From the NCBI GenBank assembly GCA_029262055.1, contig JAJDAD010000066.1:1-60440 (forward strand): DNA of 60,440 nt. Reading direction: 5' to 3'. Within the stretch, counting starts at the first letter, position 1. Each line of letters begins with the position of its first letter. This DNA comes from Candidatus Zhuqueibacterota bacterium (GTDB lineage: Bacteria; Zhuqueibacterota; Zhuqueibacteria; Oceanimicrobiales; Oceanimicrobiaceae). Below the pieces are notes generated by a model. It ran no database searches. It was given only the letters and a program-made list of their open reading frames with translations, and was not told the DNA's origin. Of the stretch, positions 53,673 to 60,440 are shown piece after piece. Made by a program: the position numbers and the translations under genes.

Positions 53673-54347
53673 TTAATTGGAGATCCTTCCATCTCGAATG
53701 TTTACAACACGTTTAGCGATCTTGACTATTTGTGGATCGTGAGTCGAAAAAATGAATGAGACGTTCTCTTCCCGGTTTAGTTTTTCCATCAACTGCAAAA
53801 TATCCTGCGCAGTTTGTGTGTCGAGATTAGCTGAAGGCTCATCTGCCAGGACGATCTTAGGTTGATGCACCAAAGCTCTGGCAATGGCTACACGCTGACG
53901 TTGGCCACCAGAAAGCTCACGAGGTTTGTGCGCACGCAAAGATAATAGTCCGACTTCATCAAGCATCTCTTCTACCCGCTTCTTGCGCTGCTGGGCAGAC
54001 ACTGTTGTCAATAATAAAGGATATTCCACATTCTCAAAAGCGTTGAGAACAGGTATAAGATTAAAGGACTGAAAGATGAAGCCAATTCTTGCCTGCCGAA
54101 GACGATGTAGTTTTGACGAGCCGTTATAACTTATAATATTCTCTTCGAAACGAATCGTGCCGGAGGTGGGCTTGTCAATCAAGCCGATAAGATTGAGAAG
54201 GGTGGTCTTACCACTCCCGGAAGGACCGGAGATAGCGACAAATTCGCCTTCTGCGATGCTTAGATTGACATCTCTGAGTGCAGGAATCAGAACCTCTCCC
54301 AGCGAATAAGTTTTGCAAATATTTTCAAATTCGAGTCTTTTTTTCAT
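53673..54347 (-). CDS. LolD/MacB-type ABC transporter ATPase
   Basis: 224 residues. Walker A GPSGSGKTTLLNLIG (about 40), Q-loop FQSFNLIP, signature LSGGQRQRVAIARALVHQP, Walker B IVLADEPSANLD and H-loop FSTHDPQI are all intact. The class energises FtsX-like permeases for substrate extraction from the inner membrane. It lies 13 bases after the TPR gene. Confidence 0.95.
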   Translation of the reverse strand: MKKRLEFENICKTYSLGEVLIPALRDVNLSIAEGEFVAISGPSGSGKTTLLNLIGLIDKPTSGTIRFEENIISYNGSSKLHRLRQARIGFIFQSFNLIPVLNAFENVEYPLLLTTVSAQQRKKRVEEMLDEVGLLSLRAHKPRELSGGQRQRVAIARALVHQPKIVLADEPSANLDTQTAQDILQLMEKLNREENVSFIFSTHDPQIVKIAKRVVNIRDGRISN

Positions 54348-54360
54348 GCTTAAATCCAGA

Positions 54361-55011
54361 TTAGTTTGAATTTTTGTAAGAAGTTACTTTTGCAGTGGCT
54401 TTTTCCGCCCAACTGGATTCCGGGGCAACTTGTTTGGCGAGTTCAAAATTCTTGATAGCTTCTTGCTCGTTTTTATCTTTTTCTAAGGCCAACCCGAAAT
54501 TATAATAGACCATCGACTGTTCTGTCAGTGGCCAGTGCTGAAATTTCTTACTGCGAACAATGTAGATGAAATCCTTCAGGCTATATTGTAGGCGATGGAA
54601 CATTGCCGGTAAATGCATGCTATTCGTAGCACGAACCACGCGCACCATTAAATCATCAGGCGTCATATCAACAGCTTTATCCAATTTGTCTACCCCCGTT
54701 TCCACGTGACTCATTTGGTTCTGGGGTGAAAGGGCATCACGACCTTTCAGGGTATAAACACTACCCAAATAAGCCAGGGCCAAACTATTCTCCTTGTCTA
54801 ATTCAAGAGCTTGAGTCAGCAGTTTTGCGCTTTTCCCCACGGCCTTTTTGTCGCCAGCTACGCCCTGGTCATGATATACTATTGCAAGATTGACCAATAC
54901 CTCAACATTCTGAGGGTCGGCGTTCAATTTCTCTTGCAATGATTGAGAATTATCTTGAGCAAAGGCACCCGTAAAAGCTAACAATAGACAAGTGAATACC
55001 AATTGTTTCAT
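54361..55011 (-). CDS. Periplasmic TPR protein
   Basis: 216 residues with a signal peptide (LVFTCLLLAFTGAFA) and two to three TPR-like repeats (VEVLVNLAIVYHDQGVAG, SLALAYLGSVYTLKGRDA, SMVYYNFGLALEKDKNEQEA). It is the first gene of the array leading to the ABC transporter and starts after an about 220-base upstream gap. A scaffold or adapter role is inferred. Confidence 0.88.
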   Translation of the reverse strand: MKQLVFTCLLLAFTGAFAQDNSQSLQEKLNADPQNVEVLVNLAIVYHDQGVAGDKKAVGKSAKLLTQALELDKENSLALAYLGSVYTLKGRDALSPQNQMSHVETGVDKLDKAVDMTPDDLMVRVVRATNSMHLPAMFHRLQYSLKDFIYIVRSKKFQHWPLTEQSMVYYNFGLALEKDKNEQEAIKNFELAKQVAPESSWAEKATAKVTSYKNSN

Positions 55012-55397
55012 AGCAGCCTCCTAAACGTTAGTATGTGATCTTATTGTTTCTCACGACTAAATATACGGGGAGTTGCTCGAAAGAAAAGAGCTAGCCGACG
55101 GACGGTTGAATTAGAAGGATGGGTGTTATTCTTAGCGGATGGGTAGTACGCGATTAAAACTCAAATGCTTACAAAGTCATCTATCCATATAAAGTGCTAG
55201 ATAGTTGTAAAGATGATTTCTTCGAGTTTGAGATCAGCAACTGGCATGAGATACGAACCGGATAGCAACCACAAACTCGGCACAGCGGCCGGGGAGGTAA
55301 CTTGCTGGCTCAAGTTGGGCAGAAAGTCTTCCGTGCCTTGCCGAAGGGTCAGCAGAGGCCATGGTAGCTGAACGCTCGGTTTAATTGCCGGGACATG

Positions 55398-55460
55398 CCC
55401 CGTTGGACAAAAAATAACAATTCAACGGAACAGGCTCTGTGGGAACCTATCCCACGGCGT
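55398..55460. repeat. 63-base palindromic mini-insertion in the intron remnant
   Basis: Against the intact copy (GACATGGTGAAGG near 60347), the remnant has 63 extra bases starting CCCCGTTGGA and ending TCCCACGGCGT. They are flanked by ATG at 55395-55397 and 55461-55463. The ends are roughly inverted, and the interior carries CTGTGGGAACCTATCCCACGG, a hairpin. Confidence 0.65.
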
Positions 55461-55488
55461 ATGGTGAGGGGCCGAACATCGTGGTCAA

Positions 55489-55515
55489 CCCCGTGGGATA
55501 ATTTATCCAACGGGG
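55489..55515. repeat. 27-base palindromic mini-insertion in the intron remnant
   Basis: The intact copy reads GCGGTCAAGGAGG. The remnant has CCCCGTGGGATAA...TTATCCAACGGGG inserted, a nearly perfect palindrome, flanked by duplicated TCAA at 55485-55488 and 55516-55519. It has the same CCCCGT/ACGGGG termini as the 63-base insertion. Confidence 0.75.
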
Positions 55516-55750
55516 TCAAGGAGGAGCACGGTCACGTTCGTCTTGCGACACTCATACCCGACCGGGCTCAGTCGTGAGCGGCGCGTACAACCGCCAGCCT
55601 TGGAAATGTGAAAGAACCTTTTTCGCATTAGAAGTAGATTCATCCTGCGATGAAACGCCAGTGTGGACCGCGCATGCCCGGTATTGTGGGAAGGGCGGGA
55701 GCGATACCCGCCCTTGCCCGATTATGCGGCCCCTCTGAACGCGAAAAAGG

Positions 55751-56851
55751 TCACTTTATTATGACACTTTCAAAAATACTCTCATCTAGCTCAACCCCGA
55801 ATCCTGGGCCGTCCGGCACTTTTACGCAACCGTCCTTTATATTTATTTCGTGATTCAGAATATTTGCTTTCAAAAGAGAAAGTTCTGTGAATTCACTTGC
55901 TAGCGGATGGATCTTCATAGAAGATGCTAAGTGCAATTTTGCAATTAAGGAAAATCCTGGTTCAATTTCAGTTCCAACGATACAGGGAAGGCCGACAGAC
56001 TCTGAAACAGCTTCGATCTTCTTAGCTAACGCCAGACCACATGACTTTGCAATCTTTATATTGATAATGTCGGCAGCCCCATATTCTGCAATTTTTATAA
56101 CATCCTGGGGAGTCCAAATACTTTCATCTGCCATTAAGGGAATCCCTATGGAATTACGAATATGAGCCATTCCTTTTAGGTCCCAACTCGGGATAGGTTG
56201 TTCTAACAATTGCAGGTTGCAGCCCTCAACCTCTCTCATCGCTTTTATAGTTCCAATTGTGGTCCAAGCGGCGTTTGGATCTAATCGCAATCCTATTTCA
56301 TCGCCAACTGCTTCTCGAACAGTTTTGATTCTCTCTATATCCAGACCCACATCATTGGACCCTTTAATCTTGATTACTTTTATTCCGAGTTGTACAACGT
56401 CTAATGCCTGTTCTGCCATAGCTGCAGGTGTGTCAATGCCAATCTCTGATGCAATGGCAATCTCTTCCCGAAAGCAGCCACCTAAAAGATTATAAACCGG
56501 GGTGTTAAGGGTTTTGCCTACCAAATCGTGCAAAGCAAGGTCTATTCCTTCTTTTACACAAGTGACCTTTGCCAGGTTAGCATCAATGATCGCCATAATT
56601 CGATTTACACTAAAAATATTCTGGCCAATGATTTTCGGGGCAATGTACTTCTCTATCGTGGAACTAACTGATTCCCATGTTTCACCGTAGAATTCACGCT
56701 CCCATGCACACGCTTCACCGTAACCAATCGTATTATCTTCCGAATGAATTTTCACCAAGACTGCATTTGAAGTAGTAAAACCTGTATATGCATCCGCGAA
56801 ATTTCTGATCGGAACAGCAAATGGAATTGCTTCTACTTTTCTAATCCGCAT
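55751..56851 (-). CDS. Enolase-superfamily enzyme (mandelate racemase/muconate cycloisomerase type)
   Basis: 366 residues. N-terminal capping domain (KVEAIPFAVPIRNF) then a TIM barrel with catalytic Lys pair VIKIKGS (about 163), metal ligands in LDPNAAW (Asp), LEQPIP (Glu) and MADESIW (Asp), and a second Lys in IINIKIAKSCG (about 263). The K-x-K and single-Lys pattern fits muconate lactonising enzymes and dipeptide epimerases; I cannot choose between them. It stands alone, ending 26 bases beyond the intron remnant's 3' end. Confidence 0.92.
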   Translation of the reverse strand: MRIRKVEAIPFAVPIRNFADAYTGFTTSNAVLVKIHSEDNTIGYGEACAWEREFYGETWESVSSTIEKYIAPKIIGQNIFSVNRIMAIIDANLAKVTCVKEGIDLALHDLVGKTLNTPVYNLLGGCFREEIAIASEIGIDTPAAMAEQALDVVQLGIKVIKIKGSNDVGLDIERIKTVREAVGDEIGLRLDPNAAWTTIGTIKAMREVEGCNLQLLEQPIPSWDLKGMAHIRNSIGIPLMADESIWTPQDVIKIAEYGAADIINIKIAKSCGLALAKKIEAVSESVGLPCIVGTEIEPGFSLIAKLHLASSMKIHPLASEFTELSLLKANILNHEINIKDGCVKVPDGPGFGVELDESIFESVIIK

Positions 56852-57088
56852 ATGAATCCATCTTATTTAGCCGTATGACGCCAGTGCTCAGCGGTTTGAA
56901 ACATGGGAAGACAAAGAAAAGCTAAGTGATTCCACACACCGCAAAACTCATAAAAGAAGCGGCTGTTTCAAATCCGACTGCAGCACTTTGTTATTCATTA
57001 CCTATCAACGATATTGTAATGTTTCACAAGCACAATAGTGTTCATTGATGAAGCGATTCCAGTGAATCAAAACAAAACACTATGTTAT

Positions 57089-57559
57089 TCACTCCTTCAC
57101 TAAAGACCAATGAGCATGGACAACTCGCCAATCATCATTGATAAAATTGTACACTGATGTAGCCTTCCATGGTGGCCCTGGCTGTCCGTCAGCAGTAGAC
57201 CCATGGTAACGTAGTGTAAGAATCGCAACTCCACCGAAAACCTGAACCTTGGGATCAACTATCTCGTAGTTATGCGCTGGGATTTTCCCATCAAGAGAGT
57301 CAAGATGCTTTTTGATCTCTTCAAGCCCGTCAAGTCTTGTGTGTGCAGCTATATCGTCAAAGTACGTAGCGTCGTCAGCGAAGTTGACAGCAAAACCGAG
57401 AGGATCTCCAGCAGACCAACGATCCAGCGCCTGGCGTTCCTTGGCAAGAATAGCTTGTTCGACATTCTCCAGTGTTAAAGTATCCCGTTCCATCTTACAC
57501 GATGTGAAGATCAATAAAAAGGAGACGAGTAGGATGACGTTTCTCATGATTTCGCTCAT
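57089..57559 (-). CDS. SnoaL/DUF4440-type lipoprotein
   Basis: 156 residues. A lipobox-like LIFTSC (about 15-20) suggests a lipoprotein; ATG 57547 (fifth codon) is an alternative start. The NTF2-like body has ERQALDRWSAGDPLGFAVNF, ADDATYFDD and VYNFINDDWRVVHAHWS, the usual DUF4440/SnoaL features. Function unknown. It is one of three NTF2-like genes in the window. Confidence 0.85.
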   Translation of the reverse strand: MSEIMRNVILLVSFLLIFTSCKMERDTLTLENVEQAILAKERQALDRWSAGDPLGFAVNFADDATYFDDIAAHTRLDGLEEIKKHLDSLDGKIPAHNYEIVDPKVQVFGGVAILTLRYHGSTADGQPGPPWKATSVYNFINDDWRVVHAHWSLVKE

Positions 57560-57687
57560 TATATTTAGAGTACGGTATGCTTTACATAATTCTCGGTAAC
57601 GACGGCATCAATTTATACACGAATAACGATCTGTGTAAATTGCGCCTTTGGGGGTGTCAATTTGACACTCTGGTTATGAGACTAATT

Positions 57688-58128
57688 TTACTGCTCGTTT
57701 TGTATACTTTGCCATAATACTTTTGTCACCATCCACTTATTATCATATTTCGCAAGTAAGAGATAGTCTATGCCCCAATAGGCGGTTAATTTAACACAAG
57801 CTATTTTATCCTGTGCATCAAGAATTTCTACTTTTTTGATGGCATCCGGTGGGGCAGCATAATCACTATTATTCTTGACATCTAACGCAAAGTCTATTGC
57901 GCCATTAAATGTCATCGCATGACCCTTATAACTTTGACTATCCTTCTCATAGCTATACCCGAATTTTGATAAGTCGGGATTTATGCTTCGTGATATCCGG
58001 AGTGTGTCGCCCTCATAGAATCCTCCGACATAATCAAGTACTGCACTCTCGATTTGTGCATTATCCTGGGCGGTTACCTCTAAACAAAAGCAGCATGCAA
58101 GTAGAGGAATAAGAATAAATTCTTTCAT
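57688..58128 (-). CDS. Putative lumazine-binding-type NTF2-like secreted protein
   Basis: 146 residues. The signal peptide (LIPLLACCFCLEVTA) is followed by an NTF2-like fold of the putative lumazine-binding group: AVLDYVGGFYEGDTLRI, RSINPDLSKFGY, and AKYDNKWMVTKVLWQ. The biochemical role is unknown despite the family name. A GGAGAT site lies ahead of ATG 58128. Confidence 0.85.
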   Translation of the reverse strand: MKEFILIPLLACCFCLEVTAQDNAQIESAVLDYVGGFYEGDTLRISRSINPDLSKFGYSYEKDSQSYKGHAMTFNGAIDFALDVKNNSDYAAPPDAIKKVEILDAQDKIACVKLTAYWGIDYLLLAKYDNKWMVTKVLWQSIQNEQ

Positions 58129-58296
58129 TTGATCTCCTTAGGTTATGTGATTCTATCTCTCAGGCTTCCATTGTGTATCTATATCGTTTATCAAATATAC
58201 CAAAATTCCGATATTCTTCCAACATTCGTATGCAACAGTCTCGGAAATGATTAGGCAGAGCAACACTGCCCTCACGCCTTTGGGCAATAGTGGTGT

Positions 58297-59634
58297 TCAG
58301 CGCCCGACAGCTTTTGCCAAAAAGGCAAGAACTCTCGGCCAGGCGTCGGCCTGGGCGAGAGCATTTTGCTCCGGCGTGCCTCCCGTTTCGAAACGTCCGC
58401 CTCCTACCCTTGTTGAACCGGGCGGCAAGTAGGCTTTTCCAATCAAATGACCGGCGAGAGGATATGCGAGGAGTTGATCCTCAGAGTGTCCTCCAAACGA
58501 CGCCCTGCGCTCCATAATTGCTTGCGCCATCACTAGGGATGGCCAGAGCTGATCTTCGCCACCCGCCACCAGGAGGAGAGGTCCCGCTATGCGTTCGACT
58601 GGAATCACTGTGCTCACGGGTGCCTGCCGGAGTCGATAGAGGTAGTTCGCGGTCCAACGGATGGGTTCTCCCGCAGCGGGCCGGTAGTCAGGGTCGGCAC
58701 CCTCGGAAACGGCCGCAACCGGGTCACCTCGCAGCGTCCACGAAGAGAGGCCCGGTTGACTGCAAATACACGACCACACCACCGAGCTCGGCGCGTAAGC
58801 GACCACTGCTTGTACCTCCGGGACGTGGCTAGCGACCATCAATGCGGCCTCCGCTCCCTTCGAGGTTCCAAAGAGCGCAATCCGATCCGGCCAAACCCCA
58901 AGCTGGGTGCCCAACCATTCGATCGCCCGTCCGACATAATCAAGAGGGATCTCGGCAAGTTCCGAAGGGAGGCCATCTACACGGAAATAGGCCAAGCTGA
59001 GCGCAAAGAAACCGTTCGTCGCGAGCAACGCGGCCACCTGATCGGGGAAACCACCTTCCGACCCACCAAGCACTACGACGCCGGGAGCACCTGATCGTGA
59101 GGGGCTGAACAGACGACCTCTTAAGGCGCTGTCCGATACAGTGGTAACTTGCACTTTTGGGCCAAGAAAGAACCTTTCGACAATGAGTGAGTCGAGGCGG
59201 GCGCCGCCGGCCTCTTCGAGCAGGATGGTGATAGCGAGATTCCGGAGCCCGGACGTTTGGAATCTAAGCCGCCCTGTGCTATCGCCCACCGCGTGCATTC
59301 GGTTGAAAAGACCGCCTGTCTCGACGCCCTCGTAGCTCCCAGACAGGGATGGGTCACGGCCCGTATCGATTGTCCCGTCTGTGTCCGTCCGAAACTCTGC
59401 CCGAGCCGCCCAAAGCTGATCAGCAGCGTCAATTACCGACGTACGGAGCGTGACGACCGTGCCAACAGGTAAGCCATGGCCCCGCACTGAGATGGGTCGA
59501 TCAACTGGGGACTCGGACGGATATTCGAGCCTTTGCGCTGCGGACTGAGAGCAAGTGAGGCACACCGCGACCAACAGCACAGCATTCGATTGCCAACGCT
59601 GAGTTCTCATCCCATGTCTCTGAATAGTTCTCAT
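58297..59634 (-). CDS. BAAT-type alpha/beta hydrolase (acyl-CoA thioesterase-like)
   Basis: 445 residues. A signal peptide lies within the first 34 residues (AVLLVAVCLTCSQSAA); ATG 59610 is an alternative start. Residues about 40-150 are a thioester hydrolase/BAAT N-terminal domain. The hydrolase part has GGSEGGFPD, the nucleophile elbow FGTSKG (GxSxG, about 265), Asp in AGGEDQLWP and His in LAGHLIG, as in the BAAT C-terminal family. Exported versions are unlikely to be acyl-CoA thioesterases in the strict sense. The gene is clearly GC-richer than its neighbours, which suggests transfer from another source. Confidence 0.9.
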   Translation of the reverse strand: MRTIQRHGMRTQRWQSNAVLLVAVCLTCSQSAAQRLEYPSESPVDRPISVRGHGLPVGTVVTLRTSVIDAADQLWAARAEFRTDTDGTIDTGRDPSLSGSYEGVETGGLFNRMHAVGDSTGRLRFQTSGLRNLAITILLEEAGGARLDSLIVERFFLGPKVQVTTVSDSALRGRLFSPSRSGAPGVVVLGGSEGGFPDQVAALLATNGFFALSLAYFRVDGLPSELAEIPLDYVGRAIEWLGTQLGVWPDRIALFGTSKGAEAALMVASHVPEVQAVVAYAPSSVVWSCICSQPGLSSWTLRGDPVAAVSEGADPDYRPAAGEPIRWTANYLYRLRQAPVSTVIPVERIAGPLLLVAGGEDQLWPSLVMAQAIMERRASFGGHSEDQLLAYPLAGHLIGKAYLPPGSTRVGGGRFETGGTPEQNALAQADAWPRVLAFLAKAVGR

Positions 59635-59808
59635 AACTAAGCTCCGGATTTAGTTCATCATAAAGACACTCCGAAGCTACAGAAGGTTGCCCGAACTGCA
59701 TGACGCGCGTTTCACACGGCGCAGGAGAAGTTTAGATGAAACAAAATGACAACACAAAAGCTGAGAAAGGCACAGAACCCGCTTCAGAGCAGCAAGGCCC
59801 TGCGCTCG

Positions 59809-60440
59809 GTGTGCAAACGGATGTGTACGCCCGGCATGGGCATGAACTACTGGGGTGTAAGTCCCCTATATGTGAACTCCTGTATTTGTCTTCTAAAGTA
59901 CAGCAACTATTAGCGAAGGGCAACTGCAAAGCCGCGAGGCTTTGTGGGAAGGAAGCCTGTAGCAAATCAGTGAGCCGACGAACAGAAACATCATATAAGG
60001 CCGAGTCCGCGGGTAAGTTGGCACATGATAACAAAGCCCGAGGTTCAGCGGAGGAGCCTGCCCCGGCCTTGAGCCGGGGGTAAATGATGCGGTTGTGCTG
60101 CGAAAGTTCATGTCCTTATCCGGGGAGGTCTGTTTAATCATGCGATGTTCGAGTTAGTGGCAAGACCCGGGTGGGCCCCCGGGAGAGCAAGCCCAGGCAT
60201 GTCAGTGCGCTATCAACTGACATGAGATACGAACCGGATAGCAGCCACAAGCTCGGCATAGCGGCCGGCGAGGTAACTCGCTGGCTCAAGTTAGGCAGAA
60301 GTCAGCAGAGGCCATAGTAGCCGAACGCTCGGTTTAATTGCCGAGACATGGTGAAGGGCCGAACATTGCGGTCAAGGAGGAGCATTGTCACGCTCGTCTT
60401 GCGGCACTTATGCCCGACCGGGCTCAGTCGTGAGCGGCGC
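59809..60440 (+). mobile_element. Group II intron, 5' part, continuing past the window
   Basis: The intron begins near GTGTGC (59809) or GTGTACGCCC (59823) with CGGCATGGGCATGAAC, then GGTGTAAGTCCCC, the domain I block GGCAACTGCAAAGCCGCGAGG ... GAAGCCTGTAGCAAATCAGTGAGCC (59921-59974), GGGGGTAAATGATGCGGT, and continues through CATGAGATACGAACCGGATAGC to GTGAGCGGCGC at the window edge. Reverse transcriptase and domains V/VI would lie beyond the end. A small frame (ATG 59736) runs into the intron start and is probably the interrupted 5' exon or a by-product. The exact 5' splice site was not resolved. Confidence 0.75.

Larger units (their letters stand above)
55230..55725 (+). mobile_element. Group II intron remnant (internal part to 3' end)
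   Basis: 55239-55578 matches 60220-60440 (CATGAGATACGAACCGGATAGC, GCGGCCGG.GAGGTAAC, ACCGGGCTCAGTCGTGAGCGG). Past that, AAGGGCGGGAGCGATACCCGCCCTTGCCCGATTAT (split here as stem AAGGGCGGG/CCCGCCCTT and CCCGATTAT end, 55691-55725) looks like domain VI and the 3' splice end. There is no reverse transcriptase frame, so the element cannot move by itself. Two small palindromic insertions are inside it (55398-55460 and 55489-55515). Confidence 0.75.

Noticed and set aside
59736-60083. 115-codon frame at the start of the group II intron
   Set aside because: Most of the frame lies inside the conserved intron RNA sequence, so the protein is an artefact except perhaps for the first about 25 codons, which could belong to the interrupted exon.

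Overview
The window looks like a chromosomal segment of an uncultivated Gram-negative bacterium of the FCB kind (Calditrichota/KSB1-like is my best guess). The evidence is a C-terminal FlgD-like/type IX-like sorting domain with a YPNPFNP motif, a two-component-propeller hybrid sensor, FG-GAP/CRTAC1 proteins, LolA-like and outer-membrane-barrel genes, and many signal peptides. No rRNA, tRNA or CRISPR array was seen. The taxon is an inference.

Region 1 (1-2091) is the 3' part of a secreted multidomain protein. Region 2 (about 3.0-16.3 kb, all + strand) is a large gas vesicle cluster. It runs gvpA, an IS4-type transposase remnant, two coiled-coil proteins (one with 51-residue tandem repeats, GvpC-like in style), a six-motif DnaJ-type zinc-finger protein, a third coiled-coil protein, gvpN, a small unknown, a GvpF/L protein fused to a J domain, gvpF/L, gvpG, a third gvpF/L, two more GvpA-family proteins (J/M/S type), an Hsp20/GvpH protein, a CDC48-type double AAA+ ATPase, a second Hsp20 protein, a stand-alone CheY-like receiver, an uncharacterised protein and gvpK. 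Its unusual property is the amount of protein-quality-control machinery embedded among the shell and assembly genes.

Region 3 (16.3-29.9 kb) holds a PI-PLC-like phosphodiesterase, a MITE-like element, an XRE regulator/membrane protein pair, and a six-gene minus-strand operon: FG-GAP protein, two small four-helix membrane proteins with duplicated CP..GxPxC motifs, a molybdopterin oxidoreductase, an unknown and an SDR. It continues with a broken HTH antitoxin gene, secreted and membrane proteins, an alkaline-phosphatase-superfamily enzyme and an MBL-fold hydrolase. Region 4 (30-46 kb) has a prolyl oligopeptidase, an NTF2-like protein, a propeller sensor kinase with its NarL-type regulator, a CGNR regulator, a TerB-like/acyl-CoA oxidase fusion, a membrane AraC regulator, a dihaem cytochrome, a polysaccharide deacetylase, a second copy of the structured repeat and a frameshifted beta-lactamase-family gene.

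Region 5 (46.7-55.0 kb) is an eight-gene minus-strand array: TPR protein, LolD/MacB-like ABC ATPase, FtsX-like permease, methyltransferase, LolA-like protein, predicted outer-membrane protein, M28 peptidase and LytS-type kinase. It looks like an envelope-export system. Region 6 (55-60.4 kb) has an enolase-superfamily enzyme, two NTF2-like proteins and a GC-rich BAAT-type hydrolase. It is bounded by a group II intron remnant on one side and, on the other, the 5' part of another intron cut by the window edge. Fragments of the same intron family recur at several loci, so this genome has been repeatedly invaded and decayed by such introns.
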